Part shown: one piece after another, positions 1 through 6,076 of the stretch | How the letters are laid out: every line of letters begins with the position of its first letter | Numbering within the stretch: position 1 is the first letter of the stretch | NCBI GenBank assembly: GCA_019746355.1 | Contig: JAIESC010000041.1 | Span: 1-11,954 of the forward strand | Origin: Xanthobacteraceae bacterium | GTDB lineage: Bacteria > Pseudomonadota > Alphaproteobacteria > Rhizobiales > Xanthobacteraceae | Length of the DNA: 11,954 bases | Reading direction: 5' to 3' | Made by a program: the position numbers and the translations under genes | The notes under the pieces: generated by a model | Database searches by the model: none | Seen by the model: only the letters and a program-made list of their open reading frames with translations | Told to the model about the DNA's origin: nothing

Positions 1-408
1 GCGGCGCTGCAGCTCCTCATGGCTCGGGCGCGGCCCGGTATCGCGCTGCTCGGCCGCGCGCTCCCTTGCGAGCGCCCTCGCCCGCGCCTCGCGCTCGCGC
101 TTTTGCAGATGCGGCCGCGCCGCGGCTTCGAGCGCCAGGCGCAGCGCGGCGAGCGTCGGCGCGAACTGCTCCGTCGCCGGATAGCCGCGGCTCGGATCGG
201 CCACCTCGCGGCAGGCCTCGATCGGATAGCGCGCGAACATTTTTTCCGCGCCGGCCACGAACGCCGCCAGCTCGATCTCAGGGGACCGCAGGCTGTGGGT
301 CATCAGGTCGACCAGTTCAGCAATTTCGCTCGCGATCTCGTCGCCGCTGCTCGAAGAAGGCGCGCCGCTCGGCGAGGCGCTGCTGGCTTGGGCTGAGCTT
401 GAATGCAT
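1..408 (-). CDS. Hypothetical phage-type protein (partial, runs off left edge)
   Basis: I do not recognise this protein. Its minus-strand frame is open from an ATG at 408 to the window edge (136 codons visible, no stop). The start is favoured by GAGGT five bases upstream. It begins Ser/Ala-rich, then reads GDEIASEIAELVDLMTHSLR and AAFVAGAEKMFARYPIEACR, and becomes a strongly charged Arg/Glu helix near the edge (QKREREARARALARERAAEQ), probably a coiled coil. The chosen start overlaps the end of the DUF1376 gene by 92 bases. An ATG at 303 would give no overlap (13-base gap) but has a weak ribosome site, and the residues between the two starts read like protein. It is the third gene of the gcrA-like operon; position beside a DUF1376 protein suggests a role in phage or plasmid replication, which is inference only. 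Confidence 0.7.
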   Translation of the reverse strand, partial: MHSSSAQASSASPSGAPSSSSGDEIASEIAELVDLMTHSLRSPEIELAAFVAGAEKMFARYPIEACREVADPSRGYPATEQFAPTLAALRLALEAAARPHLQKREREARARALARERAAEQRDTGPRPSHEELQRR

Positions 409-1138
409 TTTTGACCTCGGGAGCAGTGGGGACTGACGCGGATACACGCGCGACGAAATCGGCGATGCCTGTCTCGAAATAGACGATGCGGTCCGGCGGG
501 GGGCCGCGCTTCTTCGCCACCTGCTCGCGGCACGAGGCTTCGATCGCTTCGGCGGCCCAGCCCTGGTTCAGCCAGCTCTGCACCTGCATCGGCGCGCCGG
601 CCCAATTTGGCGGAAGAAAGCCTTCGCCGTGTCCGCAGAGTCTTGCGATCTCGTTTGCAAGCTTGAATGCGGCATCGCTGATAAGAGGACTTCCGATTGA
701 AGATTTTGGCTTCGCGCGCTCGTCGTCGTCTAAATGTGACTGTGATTGTGATTGTGCATTCTGGAGCATTGCTTGAGCAGTGCTCGCAGCATTGCCTGGA
801 GCATCCGTTCGCACCCGGCCCCAGCGGATATTGGCCGCTTTCCTGGCCTTTGAACGATTTCCTGCCGAAATCTCCTCGCTGTGCCTGAGCTCCGCGTCGA
901 TCCGTTTGTGCCTCCAGCCATGCCCGAAGAATGCTCGGAGCACGGCGCGGTTATCCGCCCACTCCTCGGCGCTCAGCTTGGCGATAGCGGCGAGCTGGCC
1001 GTCATCGTCGGGCAAGGATCCCCGCATCCAGTAGTGCATGACCAGGTGCAGGTACGCGCCGCTTTGCAGCGCACGAAGGTGCGCGGTGTCGGCGAGATAG
1101 TCGGCGATGTAGAGCGGCATCCACGGCTTGCTGGTCAT
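317..1138 (-). CDS. DUF1376 domain protein, phage replication-module type
   Basis: A 273-residue protein. The N-terminus (MTSKPWMPLYIADYLADTAH, then LQSGAYLHLVMHYW) is the DUF1376 signature, covering roughly residues 5 to 95. Such proteins are common in prophages of Proteobacteria, often where a replication-initiation protein is expected; the biochemical role is not established. After the domain come a basic stretch (RSKARKAANIRWG, about 95 to 107), a Gln/Ser-rich linker (about 120 to 136), and a C-terminal domain (about 150 to 235) with FLPPNWAGAPMQVQSWLNQG and a basic end. The ATG start is shared in an ATGA overlap with the stop of the upstream gcrA-like gene, so translation is probably coupled. 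Its last 92 bases may also encode the start of the next gene in another frame. Family assignment is firm; function is inferred from context. Confidence 0.85.
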   Translation of the reverse strand: MTSKPWMPLYIADYLADTAHLRALQSGAYLHLVMHYWMRGSLPDDDGQLAAIAKLSAEEWADNRAVLRAFFGHGWRHKRIDAELRHSEEISAGNRSKARKAANIRWGRVRTDAPGNAASTAQAMLQNAQSQSQSHLDDDERAKPKSSIGSPLISDAAFKLANEIARLCGHGEGFLPPNWAGAPMQVQSWLNQGWAAEAIEASCREQVAKKRGPPPDRIVYFETGIADFVARVSASVPTAPEVKNAFKLSPSQQRLAERRAFFEQRRRDRERNC

Positions 1139-1671
1139 GCAAAATTCCCGCGCGGGCGGCGCGCCGGCGCGGGCCGCCGTTGCTCTTCCGGCACGCGGTA
1201 GGCCCGCGCGCTGTGAAAACCGCAATAGGGCGAGGCCATGCGGCGGCCGCGCGCAAGGATCTGCGCCACCGCATGGCCGCAGCAGCAGGCGTCGCTGCCG
1301 GACATCCAGCGGCACTCGCCGGCCTTGAGGTCGGCGAATGCAACCTGCCGCGACGGCGGCTCATCGCTCGTGACCGGCAGATCGACCACAGAGCCAGGCT
1401 GCGCGCGCGGGCGGCTCGCCGACGCGGGTCGTGCAGACTGCACACGCATGGTGCGGCGCTCGCGGCGCACCGCCGCGAGCGCGCGCGTCCCGGTCGTCGC
1501 CGGCCGGCCGCCGGCGCGAAACACGTACGGCAGGTCGAGGCGGCTCGCCTTGCCGAGCACGGCGTTGCGGGTGCAGCCGAGCAGCTCGGCGATCTTCCTG
1601 GCCGTCCAGTGGTCGGCGCGGCCGCGTTTGAGGATTGCGACGCGCTCGTGGGTCCAGAACGTGGGGGTCAT
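1135..1671 (-). CDS. GcrA-family cell-cycle/transcription regulator (island-borne homologue)
   Basis: A 178-residue protein of the GcrA family. The N-terminal helix-turn-helix is clear: WTHERVAILKRGRADHWTAR followed by KIAELLGCTRNAVLGKASRL (residues 6 to 45). The C-terminal GcrA element is also present: C120-R-W, C131-G-H and PYCGFH (148 to 153). GcrA in Caulobacter and relatives binds sigma70 holoenzyme and activates promoters carrying CcrM-methylated GANTC. The middle (50 to 110) is Arg/Ala/Pro-rich and poorly conserved-looking. The ATG at 1671 is chosen because GGAGG sits four bases upstream and it begins right at the domain; an in-frame ATG at 1713 is possible. The gene is first in a minus-strand operon facing away from a phage-type repressor, and ends in ATGA overlap with the DUF1376 gene. 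It is probably a second, mobile-element copy rather than the host's essential gcrA. Confidence 0.86.
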   Translation of the reverse strand: MTPTFWTHERVAILKRGRADHWTARKIAELLGCTRNAVLGKASRLDLPYVFRAGGRPATTGTRALAAVRRERRTMRVQSARPASASRPRAQPGSVVDLPVTSDEPPSRQVAFADLKAGECRWMSGSDACCCGHAVAQILARGRRMASPYCGFHSARAYRVPEEQRRPAPARRPRGNFA

Positions 1672-1738
1672 GCCGCCTCCGGTTTTTCGCGGTTTTGCCG
1701 CACGGATGGGCATCGGATTTTTCCGTTGCGCACCCTCC

Positions 1739-1767
1739 GCACTATTTGATATATCATATATTGTCAA
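1739..1767 (-). promoter_or_regulatory. Candidate sigma70 promoter for gcrA-like/DUF1376 operon
   Basis: On the minus strand a perfect TTGACA (1767 to 1762) is followed after 17 bases by TAGTGC (1744 to 1739), a weak -10. The spacer is AT-rich, unlike its surroundings, and contains the palindrome TGATATATCA. Transcription would start near 1732, about 60 bases before the gcrA-like ATG. The -35 is clear; the -10 is uncertain. Confidence 0.5.
1747..1756. promoter_or_regulatory. Candidate repressor operator, perfect palindrome TGATATATCA
   Basis: A perfect 10-bp palindrome between the -35 and -10 positions of the leftward promoter, where a bound repressor would block RNA polymerase. A near copy (TGATTTATCA) is found at the same distance from a TTGACA box at 3162 to 3171. 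The divergently encoded S24 repressor is the obvious candidate ligand. On the plus strand the site overlaps a possible repressor promoter (TTGCGC at 1726, TATATC 18 bases later), so autoregulation is possible. Binding is inference. Confidence 0.5.
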
Positions 1768-1835
1768 CCCACCCGCTTGACGAATCCGTCGCCGCTGTGG
1801 GAACGGGTGTTGCCAGATTTGACGGAGCTTTCGCC

Positions 1836-2585
1836 GTGGCCAAACATTCCCCGGAAAGCATCCTGCAGGCGCGGCTGCGCGAATTGATGCAGCGCCAGCA
1901 GCTCAGCCACGCCGCGCTGTCGCGCATGGCCGGCCTCGGCCAGACCGCGGTCAACGACATCATGAGCGGAAGGAACCAGTCGCCGAGCAACAAGGCGGTG
2001 GAGAAGCTTGCCGACGTGCTCGGCGTCGGCGTCGAGGATCTGACCAGCCGCCTCGCGCTGTCCGGCAAGGCCCAAAGCTCCGGCAAGGCCCAAGGCTCCG
2101 GCGACGAACGCACCGGAAAACCCGGCGCAGACGCGGTGCCGCTGATCGGCATCGCCGAAGCCGGCGCATGGCGCATGGTGTCGCCGCTCCCCGCCGACGT
2201 GCAGGAAAGCGTGCAGCCCGCGCGCTCGCGCAATTACAAATCGTTCAAGCACTTTGCGCTGCGCGTGCAGGGCGACAGCATGAACGCGTCGCGGCCGCCG
2301 ATCGGCGACGGCCAGATCATCCTCTGCGTCGACATGGCCGACGCCGGCCTCGAGATCACCGACGGCCGCGTCTACGTGGTGCGCCGAACGCGCGACGGCG
2401 GCCAGAGCTACGAGATGACGGTGAAGCGCGCCTTCGTGTTCCGCGACCGCATTGAACTCCGGCCCGAGAGCACCAACCCGGCGCACAAGCCGATCGTCGT
2501 CAGGCGCGGCAAGGACGAGGACTTCGACGGCACGCGGGTCGAGGCGATCGGGCTGGTGTACGGGACCTACGCGTCGCTGGAGTAG
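1836..2585 (+). CDS. Phage-type repressor: XRE helix-turn-helix plus S24 LexA-like peptidase domain
   Basis: A 249-residue repressor of the CI/C2 type. The N-terminal XRE domain has its helix-turn-helix at about residues 23 to 50 (LSHAALSRMAGLGQTAVNDI). A linker (about 70 to 100) contains two tandem copies of a six-residue unit (SGKAQS, SGKAQG). The C-terminal S24 domain has the catalytic serine S148 in VQGDSMN, the general-base lysine K197 in MTVKRAF, and a candidate self-cleavage Ala109-Gly110 bond in IAEAGAW. All parts needed for RecA-stimulated autocleavage are therefore visible, so SOS induction is plausible. GTG at 1836 is chosen because GGAG lies eight bases upstream and the domain begins directly after it. 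The frame extends further upstream to 1635, but that would overlap the divergent gene. The gene divides two operons that carry matching operator-like sites. Confidence 0.88.
   Translation: MAKHSPESILQARLRELMQRQQLSHAALSRMAGLGQTAVNDIMSGRNQSPSNKAVEKLADVLGVGVEDLTSRLALSGKAQSSGKAQGSGDERTGKPGADAVPLIGIAEAGAWRMVSPLPADVQESVQPARSRNYKSFKHFALRVQGDSMNASRPPIGDGQIILCVDMADAGLEITDGRVYVVRRTRDGGQSYEMTVKRAFVFRDRIELRPESTNPAHKPIVVRRGKDEDFDGTRVEAIGLVYGTYASLE
2061..2102 (+). repeat. 18-bp tandem repeat inside the repressor linker
   Basis: The unit TCCGGCAAGGCCCAAAGC occurs at 2061 to 2078 and again at 2079 to 2096 with one change (AAAGC to AAGGC), followed by a third partial copy (TCCGGC). It is in frame and encodes repeating SGKAQ units between the DNA-binding and peptidase domains, so unit gain or loss would change linker length without breaking the frame. 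Confidence 0.85.
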
Positions 2586-2588
2586 CCG

Positions 2589-2613
2589 ACGCGGCGCCAG
2601 CGCGTGTTTGTTT
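2589..2613 (+). terminator. Weak candidate terminator after the repressor gene
   Basis: Four bases past the repressor stop, ACGCG (2589 to 2593) and CGCGT (2601 to 2605) can pair around a seven-base loop, followed by GTTTGTTT. The stem is short but the T-rich tail right after it fits an intrinsic terminator. Confidence 0.4.
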
Positions 2614-2642
2614 CGCTCGATTCAGTTTTGCACTCCGCATCG

Positions 2643-2693
2643 CCGTCTCCCTGAGGTGGCCTGCGCGAATGCACGGCCCTCGAAGGGCGACGG
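2643..2693. repeat. Imperfect inverted repeat, dispersed-repeat type
   Basis: Arms at 2643 to 2661 (starting CCGTCTCCCTGAGG) and 2675 to 2693 (ending GAAGGGCGACGG) are imperfect reverse complements. The wording resembles short palindromic repeats common between Bradyrhizobium-group genes, and a second element of the same type follows directly. It could be a degenerate copy. Confidence 0.55.
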
Positions 2694-2703
2694 CCCAGGC
2701 CGC

Positions 2704-2775
2704 TCATCCTTCGAGGCTCGCCATAGCGCGTCGCGGACGCGCGTAAACGCGCTTACGGCTCGCACCTCAGGACGA
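2704..2775. repeat. Dispersed palindromic repeat with internal hairpins
   Basis: Outer arms TCATCCTTCGAGGCTCGC (2704 to 2721) and GCTCGCACCTCAGGACGA (2758 to 2775) are imperfect inverted copies. Between them are smaller stems: GCGCGT/ACGCGC around CGCGG, and GCGCGT/ACGCGC around AA. The arms are typical, from memory, of a multi-copy intergenic repeat of the Bradyrhizobium/Rhodopseudomonas group. It lies between the convergent repressor and small membrane-protein genes, where it may also act as a bidirectional transcription barrier. Confidence 0.7.
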
Positions 2776-2809
2776 CGGGTCGAGAGCGCGCCTGTTGAGC
2801 GACCATTCG

Positions 2810-3046
2810 CTAATTGCTGCCCGGCCCCTTCGGCAGCGACGACGAGCCCGCGCTCGGGCCAGGCGTCGCCGGCGCGCTCGCCTGTCCGGTGGTCGAGCTG
2901 CTCGTTCCCTCGTAGCGGCCGATCGCGACGAAAAACACCGCGATCGCGATGAGCGCCACCAGCGAGCCGAGCACCCAGCGCCGGTCCTCGCTCGGATTGC
3001 CCGAAGACGCCTGCTCCAACGTGGTGGGATCTTCGCCCTGTGCCAT
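2810..3046 (-). CDS. Small single-pass membrane protein, unknown function
   Basis: A 78-residue protein beginning MAQGEDPTTLEQASSGNPSE. One hydrophobic segment (residues 24 to 43, WVLGSLVALIAIAVFFVAIG) follows a charged stretch (SEDRRW), and the tail is Ser/Thr/Pro/Gly-rich and low in charge (46 to 78). This fits an inner-membrane protein with a flexible tail outside the cytoplasm. The start is well supported by AAGGAG eight bases upstream of the ATG. The gene stands alone on the minus strand between repressor and replication operon, back to back with the latter. It could be a host-type small membrane gene or a gene expressed from the quiescent prophage; the sequence does not decide. No family is recognised. 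Confidence 0.75.
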   Translation of the reverse strand: MAQGEDPTTLEQASSGNPSEDRRWVLGSLVALIAIAVFFVAIGRYEGTSSSTTGQASAPATPGPSAGSSSLPKGPGSN

Positions 3047-3150
3047 GGCGCGATCTCCTTGCGGTGAGGTCCTCCGCTGTCCAACCCGCAGCGATCGCGC
3101 AGCGTTCCAGGGCCGGCCGCCCGCTGTCCGCCGTGTCCCGGGCCGATGGG

Positions 3151-3179
3151 TTGACATCATTTGATTTATCAGACATTCG
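3151..3179 (+). promoter_or_regulatory. Candidate sigma70 promoter for the replication operon
   Basis: TTGACA at 3151 to 3156 is followed by an AT-rich spacer. At 17 bases the -10 would be CATTCG (poor), so the exact -10 is uncertain; TCGATAT lies a few bases on. The first 9 bases (GGGTTGACA) and much of the spacer match the leftward promoter at 1739 to 1767 read on the other strand. Transcription would run into the gene starting at 3215. Confidence 0.45.
3162..3171. promoter_or_regulatory. Candidate repressor operator TGATTTATCA
   Basis: TGAT and ATCA half-sites separated by TT, five bases after the TTGACA box. It has the same placement and half-sites as the perfect palindrome at 1747 to 1756. 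Matching position in two outward-facing promoters of one locus is the main evidence for a shared repressor; the S24 protein is the candidate. Confidence 0.5.
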
Positions 3180-3214
3180 ATATCCCAGATCAGACGAAAT
3201 ATCGGAGACATCAA

Positions 3215-3664
3215 ATGATCGCGTCGACGCCTGCGGCGGCCGCCCCGACCGGCGACCTCACCGGCCTGAACCTGCCCGAGGTGGCCTCGCCACCGCTGGC
3301 GCCCGGCCTGCCGCTGCCCGCCCCGGCCGAGATCCTCGCGCCCGCATCGCCCGCCGGCGACCACTACCTCGTGATCGCCCGCCACCGCGCCGGCAACTAC
3401 GCGCCCGAGCGCGAGGAAACCGATCTCGTCTCGCGCGAGCAGACCGTGCGCGACATCTACGAGGGCCAGATCGAGGAGGTGGCGCGCGTCTTGGCCTTCG
3501 ACCCCGGCCGCGGCACCTGCCGCGACGCCACCGCCGAGATCGCCCGCGACGTCGCGGGGCTGCACTTCACGGAAGCGAGCGAGCCGCACTGGCGGCGGCG
3601 CGACTGGCTGCACAAGGTGCTGGGCGTGCAGCAGGCCGACCTCATCCTCGGGGTGCGGCGATGA
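3215..3664 (+). CDS. Hypothetical protein, first gene of replication operon
   Basis: A 149-residue protein with no recognised family. The first 60 residues are Ala/Pro-rich and probably disordered. From about residue 50 it looks folded: HYLVIARHRAGNYAPEREET, then an acidic helix (REQTVRDIYEGQIEEVARVL) and a C-terminal part with HWRRRDWLHKVLGVQQADLI. ATG 3215 is chosen over an upstream ATG at 3161 because GGAGA lies about six bases before it, while 3161 falls inside the promoter/operator. Its stop overlaps the next start as ATGA, so the following gene is probably translationally coupled. Lack of membrane or secretion signals suggests a cytosolic protein, and position implies an early phage function. 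Confidence 0.75.
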   Translation: MIASTPAAAAPTGDLTGLNLPEVASPPLAPGLPLPAPAEILAPASPAGDHYLVIARHRAGNYAPEREETDLVSREQTVRDIYEGQIEEVARVLAFDPGRGTCRDATAEIARDVAGLHFTEASEPHWRRRDWLHKVLGVQQADLILGVRR

Positions 3665-3891
3665 ACGGTCCACAGCAGCGCGCGCTCACCCGCAAGCTCG
3701 ACCTGATGCGCGTCAAGGGCGCAAGGCTTCTGAAGCTCGCCAAGCGCGACGAGCGGGGCTTCGCCTGGTTCATCACCCCGAGCGTCGAGCTCGGCGAGGA
3801 CGAGGCGCGGCAGATCATCGCCCGCCCGGACATCGTGGTCGCCAACCGCGACGTCAACGGCGTGCCGAACGCCTGGATGGTGGGCGCATGA
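3661..3891 (+). CDS. Hypothetical 76-residue protein
   Basis: A small basic-then-acidic protein: a Lys/Arg-rich N-terminus (ALTRKLDLMRVKGARLLKLA), a central FAWFITPSVELGEDEARQII, and a C-terminal IVVANRDVNGVPNAWMVGA. The pattern of a short beta segment, a helix and further strands suggests a compact alpha/beta fold, but I recognise no family. Start and stop are both in ATGA overlaps with its neighbours, which supports it being a real gene in a tightly coupled operon. No ribosome-binding site of its own stands out. Confidence 0.72.
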   Translation: MNGPQQRALTRKLDLMRVKGARLLKLAKRDERGFAWFITPSVELGEDEARQIIARPDIVVANRDVNGVPNAWMVGA

Positions 3892-4313
3892 CGGAACGCG
3901 GCATGACGATACGCGAGCGCGCGCTCCGGGCCATCGGCGCGCTGGCAGGCTTTGGCCCACTGACACACATCGGAGCCGGCCACGAGCGCGTCAACGCGAG
4001 TCTTCAACGCACCATGGACACGCGTCCCCTCGCCCGCGCGTCCGATCCCACGGCCTCGCATGAAGCTGCAGCGCGCATCGCTTCGACCATCAGCGACACA
4101 CAGCAGCTCGTGCTCGACTTCATCAGGAGCCGCGGCGCATCGGGCTGCACCGACCTCGACATCCAGCGCCGCTTCGGCGACCACGGCTCGACCTACCGCA
4201 CGCGCCGCGCCGAGCTCACCGCGCTCGGGCGCGTGCGCGACAGCGGCGTGCGCGTGACGCAGGACGGCAGCCGGCGCATCCTCTGGATCGCGGTGGAGCA
4301 ACTCGGGCGGTGA
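3888..4313 (+). CDS. Winged-helix-like DNA-binding protein, phage type
   Basis: A 141-residue protein. Residues 1 to 65 are variable-looking and Ala/Arg-rich. The C-terminal half (about 68 to 136) has the pattern of a winged helix-turn-helix: helix TQQLVLDFIRS, then CTDLDIQRRFGDHGSTYRTR with the likely recognition helix STYRTRRAEL, then LTALGRVRDSGVRVTQDGSR as the wing hairpin, and a final strand (RRILWIAVE). The start is in ATGA overlap with the previous gene. In phage replication modules a DNA-binding protein is often encoded just before the helicase, as initiator or helicase loader, so that role is a reasonable guess. A transcription regulator is the alternative. An internal ATG at 3903 is possible. 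Confidence 0.75.
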   Translation: MTERGMTIRERALRAIGALAGFGPLTHIGAGHERVNASLQRTMDTRPLARASDPTASHEAAARIASTISDTQQLVLDFIRSRGASGCTDLDIQRRFGDHGSTYRTRRAELTALGRVRDSGVRVTQDGSRRILWIAVEQLGR

Positions 4314-4361
4314 GCTCCCTCCCCGCGCGCGCGAGTTTCGTTTCGGTGGACGGGATTCTAT

Positions 4362-4451
4362 CCGTTCATTCCCGCGCAAGCGGGAATCCAGGGGTCCCAG
4401 GTAAGCACTTGATTTCCGGCCCTGGGTCCCCGCTTGCGCGGGGACGAACGG
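4362..4451. repeat. Dispersed repeat pair with two 8-bp GC hairpins
   Basis: ATTCCCGC-GCAA-GCGGGAAT (4368 to 4387) and GTCCCCGC-TTGC-GCGGGGAC (4426 to 4445) are perfect 8-bp stems with four-base loops. Outer sequences CCGTTC and GAACGG also mirror each other, as do AATCCAGGG and CCCTGGGT, so the whole 90 bp forms a larger palindrome. The ATTCCCGC...GCGGGAAT wording is a very common proteobacterial intergenic repeat. It sits between the wHTH gene and dnaB and may weaken or end transcription between them. Confidence 0.8.
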
Positions 4452-4502
4452 AGAGAGAGCGTCGGTTCCAGCCAACCACTCTTTGAGCCTCGACCAGACC
4501 AA

Positions 4503-5921
4503 ATGCCGAACGATCACCAGGATCCCCTCCCCGGCAACATCGAGATCGAGCAGGGCCTGATCGGCGCGCTCCTTCTCAACAACGACGCGCTCGACCAGAT
4601 CGGCGACGAGCTCGAGCCGCGCCACTTCGCCGAGCCGCTGCATGCGGCGATCTACGACATCGCCGCGGCGATGATCGGCGAGGGCCGCGTGGTGACGCCG
4701 ACCACCATCCGGCCGTTCCTGCCGGCGGGCGACATCGGCGGCGGCATGACGGTCGCGCAATATCTCGCGCGGCTCGCCGCCGAAGCGACATCCGTGCTCA
4801 ACGCCGCCGACTATGCGCGCAGCATCGCCGAGCTCGCGGCGCGCCGCGCGCTGATCGCGATCGGGCAAGAGATGATCGCGACCGCGCATCATGCGCCGTT
4901 CGACATGCCGGCGTCGGCGCAGATCGAGGAGGCCGAGCGCAGGCTCACAAGCCTCGCCGAGGCCGGCCGTTCGGTCGCAGGCGGAGCCGCGGGCTTTGCG
5001 CCCTTCGCCGAGGCCGCGTCCGCGGCGATGAACATGGCGGCGCATGCCTGCCAGCGCGACGGCAGCCTCACCGGGCTCGCCACCGGGATCCGCGATCTCG
5101 ACGCCAAGATGGGCGGGCTGCAGCCGTCCGACCTGATCATCGTCGCCGGCCGTCCCGGCATGGGCAAGACTGCGCTTGCAACCAATATCGCCACGCACAT
5201 CGCCTCGAGCGGTCACGAGGTCGGCTTCTTCTCGCTGGAAATGTCGTCGGAGCAGCTTGCGACGCGGATCATCGCCGAACGCGCCGGCATCCCCTCGAGC
5301 GCGATCCGCCGCGGCGCGGTGACGAACGGCGAGTTCGCCCGCCTCGCCGACGCCGCCGCGCGGCACCGCGCCATGCCGCTTTCGATCGACCAGACCGGCG
5401 GGCTCTCGATCGGCAAGCTCTGCGCCCGGGCGCGGCGGCTCCATCGCCGGCACGGGCTCGATCTGCTGGTGGTCGACTACATCCAGTTGCTCGCCGGCAA
5501 CGCCCGGCGCTTCAACGACAGCCGCGTGCAGGAGGTGGCCGAGATCACCACGGGGCTGAAGGCGCTGGCGAAGGAGCTGAACGTGCCGGTCGTGGCACTG
5601 TCGCAGCTCTCGCGCGCAGTCGAGACGCGCGAAGACAAGCGGCCGCAGCTTTCGGATCTGCGCGAGAGTGGCTCGATCGAGCAGGACGCCGACGTCGTGC
5701 TGTTCGTGTTCCGCGAGGAATACTACCTCGCCGGCAAGGAGCCGCGGCCGGGCAGCGCCGAGCATCTGAGCTGGCAGGCCGAGATGGAGGCCGCCTCAGG
5801 CCGCGCCGAGCTGATCATCGGCAAGCAGCGGCACGGGCCGACGGGGACCGTTGCAGTGCGGTTCGATGCGCGGGTGACGCGATTTGGTGATCTCGCCGAA
5901 GAGTCGATGGATCACCTCTGA
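4503..5921 (+). CDS. dnaB: Replicative DNA helicase, DnaB family (phage/island copy)
   Basis: A 472-residue hexameric helicase that unwinds DNA ahead of the replisome. The N-terminal domain spans about residues 8 to 110, starting NIEIEQGLIGALLLNNDALD. After the linker, the RecA-like motor has Walker A GRPGMGKT (216 to 223), catalytic glutamate E246 in FFSLEMSSE, Walker B LLVVDYIQL (D325), SQLSR with Q368, DLRESGSIEQDADVVLF (385 to 401), and the arginine-finger region GKQRHGPTG (K441, R443). Length is normal and all key residues are present. ATG 4503 is chosen because homology begins directly after it; its ribosome site is weak, and the open frame upstream runs into the dispersed repeat. Linkage to a repressor and DUF1376 protein suggests an element's own helicase rather than the chromosomal housekeeping copy. 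Confidence 0.93.
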   Translation: MPNDHQDPLPGNIEIEQGLIGALLLNNDALDQIGDELEPRHFAEPLHAAIYDIAAAMIGEGRVVTPTTIRPFLPAGDIGGGMTVAQYLARLAAEATSVLNAADYARSIAELAARRALIAIGQEMIATAHHAPFDMPASAQIEEAERRLTSLAEAGRSVAGGAAGFAPFAEAASAAMNMAAHACQRDGSLTGLATGIRDLDAKMGGLQPSDLIIVAGRPGMGKTALATNIATHIASSGHEVGFFSLEMSSEQLATRIIAERAGIPSSAIRRGAVTNGEFARLADAAARHRAMPLSIDQTGGLSIGKLCARARRLHRRHGLDLLVVDYIQLLAGNARRFNDSRVQEVAEITTGLKALAKELNVPVVALSQLSRAVETREDKRPQLSDLRESGSIEQDADVVLFVFREEYYLAGKEPRPGSAEHLSWQAEMEAASGRAELIIGKQRHGPTGTVAVRFDARVTRFGDLAEESMDHL

Positions 5922-6076
5922 CCGCGGCGCTCATCCGCGATCTTGATCATCAGCTCGCGCGTGGCGGTGGGAAGCAGGTCGAGCGCCTCGCCGAGCAGCT
6001 GACGCCAGGCCTTTCCGCGCCGATACGCCTCGCTCCAGGCCGCATCCGTGCCGGCCCGCCAGCCTGTTATACGCAA
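5912..6076 (-). CDS. Doubtful 54-residue minus-strand ORF or gene remnant
   Basis: On the minus strand a frame reads RITGWRAGTDAAWSEAYRRG and AWRQLLGEALDLLPTATREL, ending in ERRGQR at a stop (5912 to 5914) that overlaps the dnaB end tail to tail. Amino-acid composition looks protein-like: amphipathic helix, few oddities. The only possible start in range is TTG at 6076, inside the 6066 to 6095 palindrome, with no ribosome site; an in-frame TAG lies just upstream. It may be the 3' remnant of a gene cut at the palindrome, or a chance frame. No family recognised. Confidence 0.3.
   Translation of the reverse strand: MRITGWRAGTDAAWSEAYRRGKAWRQLLGEALDLLPTATRELMIKIADERRGQR

Noticed and set aside
1635..1835. 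Upstream extension of the repressor reading frame
   Set aside because: It would overlap the gcrA-like gene and both promoters and adds no recognisable sequence; GTG 1836 has a good ribosome site.
3642..5765. 707-codon minus-strand open frame
   Set aside because: It lies antisense to dnaB and neighbouring genes, has Arg/Ala/Gly/His-biased composition and no domain; it is a GC-content shadow.
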